Part shown: one piece after another, positions 1-5,155 of the stretch
Position numbering within the stretch: position 1 is the first letter of the stretch
Layout of the letters: every line of letters begins with the position of its first letter
DNA from: an uncultured Eubacteriales bacterium
GTDB taxonomy: Bacteria > Bacillota > Clostridia > Lachnospirales > Lachnospiraceae
Direction of reading: 5' to 3'
Assembly: GCA_902772745.1 (NCBI GenBank)
Contig: CACYBV010000288.1
Coordinates: forward strand, 1-5,774
DNA length: 5,774 nucleotides
Made by a program: the position numbers and the translations under genes
Notes under the pieces: generated by a model
What the model was told of the DNA's origin: nothing
The model's database searches: none
Seen by the model: only the letters and a program-made list of their open reading frames with translations

Positions 1-74
1 GGTGGATTCGAACCACCGAAGCAATTTGCAGCAGATTTACAGTCTGTCCCCTTTGGCCACTCGGGAATTCGCCC
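1..74 (-). tRNA. tRNA-Tyr (anticodon GTA), partial at 3' end
   Basis: Read on the minus strand, the sequence folds as a class II tRNA. It has a 5' acceptor strand GGGCGAA, a D arm with AGTGGCCAAA, an anticodon loop CTGTAAA with GTA at 38-40, a long variable arm and a T arm GGTGG-TTCGAAT-CCACC that ends at base 1. The GTA anticodon together with a long variable arm identifies bacterial tRNA-Tyr. The 3' acceptor strand lies outside the window, so the gene is truncated by the window and not broken. The outermost anticodon-stem pair appears to be an A-C mismatch; the other four pairs are standard. It is transcribed away from the neighbouring reverse transcriptase locus from its own promoter. Confidence 0.95.
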
Positions 75-95
75 AAAATGTCCTGACAAGGGAAG

Positions 96-124
96 ATAAT
101 AACACATCCGGTCGGAAAATGCAA
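96..124 (-). promoter_or_regulatory. Promoter of tRNA-Tyr
   Basis: On the minus strand there is a -35 TTGCAT (119-124), a 17-base spacer and a -10 TATTAT (96-101). Transcription should start near 89, about 15 bases before the tRNA 5' end at 74. Spacing and position fit a sigma-A stable-RNA promoter. No strongly structured leader is seen. Confidence 0.75.
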
Positions 125-150
125 GCACTTTTTCAATTATTTTCGCTTGC
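121..150. repeat. Inverted repeat joining two divergent -35 regions
   Basis: GCAAGC at 121-126 and GCTTGC at 145-150 form a perfect 6-base inverted repeat with an 18-base AT-rich centre. Each arm overlaps the -35 element of one of the divergent promoters (tRNA-Tyr leftward, retron rightward). It may be only the mirror image of two similar -35 elements, or it may be an operator shared by both. The sequence does not decide between these. Confidence 0.4.
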
Positions 151-175
151 CTGCCGGATGCATTTGTGATACACT
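147..175 (+). promoter_or_regulatory. Promoter of the retron ncRNA and reverse transcriptase
   Basis: A -35 TTGCCT (147-152) and a -10 TACACT (170-175) are separated by exactly 17 bases. The -10 is preceded by TGA, an extended -10 TGn element (167-169). The expected start is about 181-184, which coincides with the first base of the a1 arm of the predicted non-coding RNA. No other convincing promoter is seen before the start codon at 385, so RNA and protein are probably made from one transcript. Confidence 0.65.
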
Positions 176-198
176 TCAAAAAAGGCGCCAGTGTTCGG

Positions 199-274
199 AT
201 AAAAGCCATGCTTTTATGCCGGCTCCGAGTCGGAACCGGAAACAGAAAACGCGGGAAGGAACGCGGACGCGTTC
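199..274 (+). repeat. Three tandem msr-type hairpins
   Basis: Hairpin 1: ATAAAAGC (199-206), loop CAT, GCTTTTAT (210-217), perfect. Hairpin 2: CCGGCTCCGA (219-228) and TCGGAACCGG (230-239), with one C/A mismatch. In RNA its innermost pair must open, leaving a loop of about 3 bases. Hairpin 3: GAACGCG (259-265) and CGCGTTC (268-274), perfect, probably with a 4-base GGAC loop in RNA. A purine-rich linker (240-258) separates hairpins 2 and 3. Three separate hairpins in 76 bases before a reverse transcriptase are hard to explain as a simple leader. Confidence 0.7.
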
Positions 275-340
275 ATCAAAACGCTCCGCTGTAGTACCGC
301 ACACGCTGTGTGCATTTTCTACAGCTTCGCTGATTTTGAT
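275..340 (+). repeat. Long msd-type hairpin
   Basis: Three nested helices share one axis. The outer is ATCAAAA (275-281) with TTTTGAT (334-340). The middle is GCTGTAG (288-294) with CTACAGC (319-325). The inner is GCACAC (299-304) with GTGTGC (308-313), closed by a GCT loop. Internal loops separate them. All three helices are perfect, giving 20 pairs over 66 bases. This matches the long stem-loop that retron reverse transcriptases copy into DNA, so the predicted msDNA is the complement of roughly this interval. Confidence 0.7.
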
Positions 341-384
341 ATGCACAGGGTGGCGCCGATTATAGGAAGAAGGGAGGATACGTC

Positions 385-1962
385 ATGATCGTTTATCGGG
401 AACTGTCCTCCCTTTGTGCGGATCTTGCGCTGAGTCCGAAGGAACTGTATGGGCTCAGCAATTCGATCCCGAGACATTATCGCACGGTGAAAATCCCGAA
501 AAAGAACGGGGGGATACGAATCCTTCAAGTCCCGGATGCACAGCTTCTTCGGGTGCAGCGCAGGATCAATGAAATCCTTCTTTCCGGTATGCCCGTATCC
601 CCTTATGCCTGCGCGTATGTACGCGGCAGAGGAATCCTGAAGAATGCTGCTTCCCATGCCGGAGCGGAGACACTTCTCAAACTCGATGTCCTTCACTTTT
701 TTGACAGTATTCTGTACCGGGATGTAAAGGCGTATGCTTTTCCCCCGGGGATTTATTCGGAGCCGCTGCGTGTTCTGCTTGCGTCACTCTGTTTCGGACA
801 GGACGGACTTCCGCAGGGGGCGGCGACTTCGCCCTCGGTCAGCAATCTCGTGCTCCTGGATTTTGACAATGAAGTCGGCGCTTTCTGCCAGGCGCGGGAT
901 ATTCGGTACACGCGCTACTGCGACGATCTCAGCTTTTCCGGGAATTTCGATCCTTCCGAAGTGGTTCGGTTTGTGTCGGAAGCGCTTCGCAGACGCGGCT
1001 TCTTCCTGAACCGGAAGAAAACGGTTTTCGCCGGGAAGGGACAGAAAAAGACCGTTACCGGTCTTGTTGTGAACGAGCGCGTAAATATTCCGCAGAAAAC
1101 CCTGTCGAAAATCCGGCAGGAAATGTACTATATCGAAAAGTTCGGCATACGCGGGCATCTCATGAGAACCGGAAACAGCGAGGATCCGAAGCGGTATCTG
1201 ATGCGCCTTCTCGGAAAAGTGAATTACGCGCTGTCCGTCCGGAAGGAAGATGACACGCTGAAAACATACAGGGAGAAACTGATGGACCTGATGAAACATT
1301 CGGAAAAACCGGACGAGGCATTTGCGGTGCGTGAAGAAACGGAAGCCATGGAGACGGTTTCCGTTGCCGAAATGCGCGCAAGGGACGCCATGACGATCGA
1401 GTCCGGCATATCCTCGAGGGAACTGATGGGCCGCGCAGCGCGTGGAATCTACGAAGCATACGACGGCTGGAAGGACGGAACCGTGATCTTCACGGGATCC
1501 GGAAACAACGGCGGCGACGGCTTTGCCCTCGCGGTCATACTCGCACAGGAGGGCATATCCTGTACGGTCCTTTCGGTCAGCGATAAAAGGACGGCAGACA
1601 GCGCATGGTATGAGGAAATCGCGCAGGCGCTCGGCGTGAAAACCCTTGCTTTTGACCCGGACAGCGCGCAGCTTCGGAATGCGCCGGTGATTGTCGACTG
1701 CCTCCTCGGGACGGGATTTTCCGGTGAACCGCGGCCGGCATATGCTTCTGCAATCCGGGCCGTGAACCGCGCGAAGGAATCGGGCAGCTTTGTGATCAGC
1801 GCGGACATCAACAGCGGAATGAACGGTGATACCGGCGAAGGGGATCCGGTGGTGGAGTCCGATCTGACGGTTACGATCGGCCTGATGAAACAGGGACTCC
1901 GGACGGCGGAAGCAAAGAAGCACATCGGCGAAATCCGGATCGCGCTGATCGGAATTCTCTGA
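385..1962 (+). CDS. Retron-type reverse transcriptase fused to a YjeF_N (NAD(P)HX epimerase-like) domain
   Basis: Two domains share one 525-residue frame. Residues 1-305 are a retron-type reverse transcriptase. They show retron region X NAASH (87-91), the first catalytic aspartate D101 in LKLDVLHFFDSI, LPQGAATSP (142-150), the catalytic YCDD (178-181, with D180 and D181) and region Y VTG (224-226). It should prime on a structured RNA and make msDNA. Residues about 325-525 are a complete YjeF_N Rossmann-like domain, the family that epimerises damaged, hydrated NAD(P)H. They show GSGNNGGDGFA (371-381), VDCLLGTG (437-444), ADINSG (473-478), DTGEG (482-486) and K502. Family DIPSG has become DINSG and KPG has become KQG, so activity is not assured. 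The dehydratase half of bifunctional YjeF proteins is absent. The linker at 306-324 is charged. ATG 385 is chosen because AGGGAGG (371-377) lies 7 bases upstream. The structured RNA upstream supports a retron. Domain calls are seen; an effector role for YjeF_N is inferred. Confidence 0.9.
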   Translation: MIVYRELSSLCADLALSPKELYGLSNSIPRHYRTVKIPKKNGGIRILQVPDAQLLRVQRRINEILLSGMPVSPYACAYVRGRGILKNAASHAGAETLLKLDVLHFFDSILYRDVKAYAFPPGIYSEPLRVLLASLCFGQDGLPQGAATSPSVSNLVLLDFDNEVGAFCQARDIRYTRYCDDLSFSGNFDPSEVVRFVSEALRRRGFFLNRKKTVFAGKGQKKTVTGLVVNERVNIPQKTLSKIRQEMYYIEKFGIRGHLMRTGNSEDPKRYLMRLLGKVNYALSVRKEDDTLKTYREKLMDLMKHSEKPDEAFAVREETEAMETVSVAEMRARDAMTIESGISSRELMGRAARGIYEAYDGWKDGTVIFTGSGNNGGDGFALAVILAQEGISCTVLSVSDKRTADSAWYEEIAQALGVKTLAFDPDSAQLRNAPVIVDCLLGTGFSGEPRPAYASAIRAVNRAKESGSFVISADINSGMNGDTGEGDPVVESDLTVTIGLMKQGLRTAEAKKHIGEIRIALIGIL

Positions 1963-1963
1963 T

Positions 1964-2527
1964 ATGGATAAGATCGAATACCGTCTGGTCCGCTCCGGAA
2001 GGAAAACGCTCGCAATCGAAATCCGCGGGGGCGAAGTGATCGTACGGGCCCCGTACCGGATGCCGAAAGGCCTCATAGACGGCTTTGTCAGGGAAAAACG
2101 GCTGTGGATCGAAAAAACGCTGATAAAGCAGGAAAAAGCCGTAAATTCCGCACAGGAAGCGGATTGTCTGAGCCCGGAGGAGATCGATGCGCTCCGGGAG
2201 CAGGCATTGCGGGTCCTTCCCTGTTTTGTACACGAATACGCTCCCGGGATCGGTGTATCCTGGGGCAGGATTACGATCAAGCTCCTTAGGTCCCGCTGGG
2301 GCTCCTGCTCCGAAAAGGGCAATCTGAATTTTAACTGCCTCCTGATGCTCGCGCCGGAGCGGGTGCAGCGCTATATTGTCGTGCACGAACTGTGCCACCG
2401 GAAGGAGATGAATCATTCGGCGGCTTTCTGGCGCGAAGTCGGCAAAGTCATCCCCGATTACAAAGCCTGTGAGAAGTGGCTTCGGGACAACGGACAGGCG
2501 ATCATGAACCGCGCCGGGTTTTGTTGA
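1964..2527 (+). CDS. YgjP/DUF45-family zinc metallopeptidase-like protein
   Basis: This 187-residue protein belongs to the YgjP/DUF45 family (COG1451, gluzincin-like fold). The HExxH zinc motif is H141-E-L-C-H145, a third likely ligand is H151 in NHSAAFW, and the family signature SRWGSCS lies at 110-116. All expected metal and catalytic positions are present, so it should be an active metal-dependent hydrolase. The true substrate of the family is poorly settled: it is often called a peptidase, and E. coli YgjP has been described as a nucleotide pyrophosphatase. No signal peptide or membrane segment is seen, so it is cytosolic. It starts one base after the TGA of the reverse transcriptase fusion and has no strong ribosome binding site, which points to translational coupling and tight co-production. 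It could be a retron accessory, or a resident gene next to which the retron settled. Its TGA stop overlaps the next promoter. Confidence 0.88.
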   Translation: MDKIEYRLVRSGRKTLAIEIRGGEVIVRAPYRMPKGLIDGFVREKRLWIEKTLIKQEKAVNSAQEADCLSPEEIDALREQALRVLPCFVHEYAPGIGVSWGRITIKLLRSRWGSCSEKGNLNFNCLLMLAPERVQRYIVVHELCHRKEMNHSAAFWREVGKVIPDYKACEKWLRDNGQAIMNRAGFC

Positions 2528-2552
2528 CAAAAAGCCGGAAAATCAGTATAAT
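2524..2552 (+). promoter_or_regulatory. Perfect-consensus promoter of glutamine synthetase
   Basis: TTGACA (2524-2529), a 17-base spacer and TATAAT (2547-2552) match the sigma-A consensus at all twelve positions. The -35 overlaps the TGA stop of the upstream metallopeptidase gene (2525-2527). The start is expected near 2559. This separates the retron transcript from the glutamine synthetase unit, although no terminator lies between them and read-through is possible. Confidence 0.9.
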
Positions 2553-2565
2553 CAATTATCTGGAT

Positions 2566-2589
2566 TTTTTCGCCGATTCGGGCGAAAAA
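2566..2589 (+). promoter_or_regulatory. Leader hairpin before glutamine synthetase
   Basis: TTTTTCGCC (2566-2574) and GGCGAAAAA (2581-2589) are a perfect 9-base inverted repeat around the 6-base loop GATTCG. It lies at about +7 to +30 of the leader. There is no T-run after it, so it is not a plain terminator. It could stabilise the mRNA 5' end or be bound by a regulator. The role is unknown. Confidence 0.5.
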
Positions 2590-2607
2590 GAGACAATCAG
2601 CAGTTTT

Positions 2608-2611
2608 GGAG
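2608..2611 (+). promoter_or_regulatory. Ribosome binding site deciding the glutamine synthetase start
   Basis: GGAG lies 6 bases before ATG 2618. The frame is also open from a TTG at 2606, but that codon overlaps the ribosome binding site itself and has no site of its own. ATG 2618 is therefore preferred. Confidence 0.8.
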
Positions 2612-2617
2612 ATCCTT

Positions 2618-4711
2618 ATGAAGACAATTCCGGATTATTTCGGCAGCATGGTGTTTGATGACCGCGTGATGCGGGAGCGCCTCGCGCCTGAAGTGTATGC
2701 GACACTCCGCCGCACGATCGACGAAAACGCAAAACTGGACGTTTCCTGCGCGAATGCGGTTGCGGAAGCGATGAAGGTCTGGGCGCTTGAGCACGGCGCG
2801 ACGCATTTCACGCACTGGTTCCAGCCGCTCACGGGCATCACGGCGGAGAAGCATGAAAGTTTCATCTCGCCTTCCGGCGACGGCGGCGTCATCATGGATT
2901 TTTCCGGAAAAGAACTTATAAAAGGCGAGTCGGATGCGAGTTCCTTCCCGTCCGGCGGCCTCCGGGCTACTTTTGAAGCGCGCGGATATACGACCTGGGA
3001 TCCGACTTCCTATGCCTTCATCAAAGGCACGACGCTCTATATCCCGACGGCTTTTTCGGCGTATTCGGGAGAGGCGCTTGATATGAAGATGCCGCTTCTT
3101 CGGTCGATGGAAGCGCTGAACCGTCAGGCTTTAAGGATTCTCCGGCTTTTCGGAAACGAGGACGTTAAGATGGTGCGCACATCGGTCGGCGCGGAGCAGG
3201 AGTATTTCCTGATCGACTGCGGCGTATACGAAAAGCGGCGCGACCTGATCTACACCGGACGGACGCTTTTCGGCGCGGAACCGCCGAAGGGGCAGGAACT
3301 TTCCAATCATTACGAGGGTTCGATCAAACCGCGTGTCGAAGCTTTCATGCGGGAACTGGATGAAGAACTCTGGAAGCTCGGGATTCTCGCCAAAACCGAG
3401 CACAACGAAGCCGCGCCCGCCCAGCACGAACTCGCGCCGGTCTATACGACGACGAATATCGCCTGCGACCACAACCAGATCATGATGGAAATGATGAAGA
3501 CCGTTGCCAAACGGCACGGGATGGTATGCCTGCTGCATGAGAAACCGTTTAAGGGCGTCAACGGTTCCGGAAAGCACAACAACTGGTCGGTATCGACGGA
3601 CACCGGCGTAAACCTGCTGTCTCCCGGATCAACACCGCATGAAAACGTACAGTTCCTGCTGTTCCTCACAGCGGTCATCCAGGCTGTCGACGATTACCAG
3701 GACCTTCTCAGGATTTCCGTCGCAAAGGCCGGAAACGACCATCGTCTGGGGCAGATGGAAGCGCCGCCGGCGATCATTTCGATCTTCCTCGGCGACGAGA
3801 TTACCCATGTGATCGAGGCGATTGAAAACGATACGCCCTACAGCTCCGAAATCCTGCATTCGATGCGTCCGGGCGGCATCCGTGTCCTTCCGAAATTCCG
3901 CCGGGATACGACGGACCGGAACCGCACTTCGCCTTTCGCCTTTACCGGAAACAAATTCGAGTTCCGTTCGGTCGGATCGTCCGACTCGGTCGCCAGCCCG
4001 AACATTGTACTGAACAGCGCGGTTGCGGATACGCTCCGGAAATTCGCGGACCGGCTCGAAGGCGCGGAGAATTTCGAACACGAACTGCACCTTCTCTTAA
4101 GGGACACGATCCGTGCACACACGCGCATCATTTTCAACGGAAACGGCTATGGAGAGGAGTGGATCCGGGAAGCCACAGAAGTCCGGGGGCTCTGCCGCTA
4201 CAACACGACGCCGGACGCGCTGCCGCATATGCTGGATGAAAAGAACATCCGGATGTACGAATCGGTCGGCGTCTATACGGAGAACGAAGTCCGTTCGCGC
4301 TGCGAGATCCGCCTCGACAATTACTGCAAGACGATCGCGATCGAAGCGAATACGATGATCGACATGGTGCGCCGGGAAATCCTGCCCGCAGTGGAAACTG
4401 CTTCCCTGGAGCTCGCGCGTTCCACAAGGGAAAAGGAAATGGTCGGAATTCCGAATGATTACGAAAAGAAACTTTCGGCAAAGCTTTCAGCGCTGCTTCG
4501 GACAATCAGCGATAAAACAGACCTTCTCGAAGAGGGAGTGCGGGAGTCATCCGGTATTTCGGATGTGATGGAGAAATCCAGGGTCGTCCGGGATAAGGTC
4601 TTTTCGGAAATGCTGCTCCTTCGGGAGGACTGTGACGAAGCGGAACGCTATACGCCGAAAAAATACTGGCCGTTCCCGACCTATGGAGAAATCCTGTTCA
4701 GTGTCCAGTGA
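2618..4711 (+). CDS. glnN: Type III glutamine synthetase
   Basis: This 697-residue protein is the large type III form of glutamine synthetase, which makes glutamine from glutamate, ammonia and ATP in the cytosol as a large oligomer. The length matches the family (about 700). Visible signatures are THWFQPLTG (65-73), the metal-binding GAEQEYF (191-197), EHNEAAPAQHELAP (261-274), the ATP/phosphate region KPFKGVNGSGKHNNWS (309-324) and NDHRLG...EAPPAI (373-386). The C-terminal stretch from about 560 is helix-rich. The usual ANEAPPA is QMEAPPA here, a minor change. The gene has its own perfect promoter and a leader hairpin, and it is followed 21 bases later by a DtxR-type regulator with no terminator between, so the two are probably one operon. 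This is an ordinary nitrogen-assimilation gene; no GlnR-type operator was recognised. Confidence 0.97.
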   Translation: MKTIPDYFGSMVFDDRVMRERLAPEVYATLRRTIDENAKLDVSCANAVAEAMKVWALEHGATHFTHWFQPLTGITAEKHESFISPSGDGGVIMDFSGKELIKGESDASSFPSGGLRATFEARGYTTWDPTSYAFIKGTTLYIPTAFSAYSGEALDMKMPLLRSMEALNRQALRILRLFGNEDVKMVRTSVGAEQEYFLIDCGVYEKRRDLIYTGRTLFGAEPPKGQELSNHYEGSIKPRVEAFMRELDEELWKLGILAKTEHNEAAPAQHELAPVYTTTNIACDHNQIMMEMMKTVAKRHGMVCLLHEKPFKGVNGSGKHNNWSVSTDTGVNLLSPGSTPHENVQFLLFLTAVIQAVDDYQDLLRISVAKAGNDHRLGQMEAPPAIISIFLGDEITHVIEAIENDTPYSSEILHSMRPGGIRVLPKFRRDTTDRNRTSPFAFTGNKFEFRSVGSSDSVASPNIVLNSAVADTLRKFADRLEGAENFEHELHLLLRDTIRAHTRIIFNGNGYGEEWIREATEVRGLCRYNTTPDALPHMLDEKNIRMYESVGVYTENEVRSRCEIRLDNYCKTIAIEANTMIDMVRREILPAVETASLELARSTREKEMVGIPNDYEKKLSAKLSALLRTISDKTDLLEEGVRESSGISDVMEKSRVVRDKVFSEMLLLREDCDEAERYTPKKYWPFPTYGEILFSVQ

Positions 4712-4732
4712 ACACAGGCTTGAGGTGAGATC

Positions 4733-5107
4733 ATGAATATTTACAAATCAGCTGAAGACTATCTTGAAACGATCCTGTTCCTGCGGGAAAAAAGCGGCTT
4801 TGTCCGTTCCATTGACATTGCGAACGAACTGGGCTTCTCGAAACCGAGCGTCAGCATCGCGATGAAAAAGCTCCGGGAGAGCGGTTACATAGAGATCGGG
4901 GACGGCGGTCAGGTACTTCTTTTGCCGAAGGGGGAAGAAATCGCGCAGAAGATGGGAGAACGCCACCGGCTCCTTACAAGATTCTTCATCTCGATCGGCG
5001 TCTGTCCGGAAACCGCGGAGAATGATGCCTGCAGGATCGAACATGACCTTTCCGAAGAAACCTTTGACAAACTCCGCGAACATCTTCGTGAGGAGCATAA
5101 ACTATAG
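4733..5107 (+). CDS. DtxR/MntR-family metal-dependent transcriptional regulator
   Basis: This 124-residue protein has the N-terminal winged helix and the metal-binding dimerisation domain of the DtxR/MntR family, which represses iron or manganese uptake genes when metal is bound. The start SAEDYLETI (6-14) is typical, with D9 and E12 at MntR metal positions. The helix-turn-helix is about 24-49. Further ligands are H78, C100, E103 and H104 (DACRIEHDLS). Cysteine at 100 is the DtxR (iron) type, whereas D9 is the MntR (manganese) type, so the preferred metal is uncertain. The C-terminal SH3-like domain of DtxR is absent, as in MntR. GAGGTGA (4722-4728) lies 4 bases before the ATG. It follows glutamine synthetase by 21 bases and ends right at the terminator. 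Its targets are not evident in the window. Confidence 0.93.
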   Translation: MNIYKSAEDYLETILFLREKSGFVRSIDIANELGFSKPSVSIAMKKLRESGYIEIGDGGQVLLLPKGEEIAQKMGERHRLLTRFFISIGVCPETAENDACRIEHDLSEETFDKLREHLREEHKL

Positions 5108-5137
5108 AAAAAGAGGGGCTGTGAACCCCTCTTTTTT
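5108..5137. terminator. Bidirectional rho-independent terminator
   Basis: GAGGGG (5113-5118) pairs with CCCCTC (5126-5131) around a 7-base loop. An A-run (5108-5112) lies on one side and six Ts (5132-5137) on the other. It ends the glutamine synthetase-regulator unit on the plus strand, starting right after the regulator stop. Because it is A/T-flanked on both sides, it also serves the convergent gene that ends at 5156. Confidence 0.93.
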
Positions 5138-5155
5138 ACGGATGATATGGGAGAA

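Larger units (their letters stand above)
182..357 (+). ncRNA. Predicted retron msr-msd non-coding RNA
   Basis: The region has the order expected of a retron primer-template RNA. The a1 arm GGCGCCA (184-190) is the reverse complement of the a2 arm TGGCGCC (351-357), and TGT at 192-194 can continue the pairing with ACA at 345-347 across a small internal loop. Between the arms lie three short hairpins: 199-217 (8 perfect pairs, CAT loop), 219-239 (about 10 pairs, one mismatch) and 259-274 (7-base arms). They form the putative msr. A long interrupted hairpin at 275-340 follows as the putative msd. The RNA ends 27 bases before the reverse transcriptase start, the usual position for retrons. The branching guanosine would lie just after a1 (G191, G193, G197 and G198 are candidates), but I cannot choose. 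Boundaries are inferred from base pairing and promoter position only. Confidence 0.68.

Noticed and set aside
147..365. A 72-codon plus-strand open frame in the region before the reverse transcriptase
   Set aside because: It starts in the promoter, has no ribosome binding site, has an arginine/serine-rich shadow-like composition and overlaps the base-paired RNA. The RNA explanation is better.
385..1300. Group II intron or diversity-generating retroelement reverse transcriptase
   Set aside because: There is no maturase or HNH domain, no intron domain V-like end structure and no template/variable repeat pair. The NAxxH and VTG motifs and the msr-msd-like RNA point to a retron.
784..2322. A 512-codon minus-strand open frame
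   Set aside because: It lies opposite two genes with clear conserved motifs. Its product has no recognisable domain and is typical of antisense frames in GC-rich coding DNA.
2566..2589. ANTAR antiterminator target or intrinsic terminator in the glutamine synthetase leader
   Set aside because: There is a single hairpin with loop GATTCG, lacking the A1/G4 hexaloop pattern and a second hairpin, and no T-run follows.
2606..2617. TTG start four codons upstream for glutamine synthetase
   Set aside because: The TTG overlaps the GGAG that serves ATG 2618 and has no ribosome binding site of its own.
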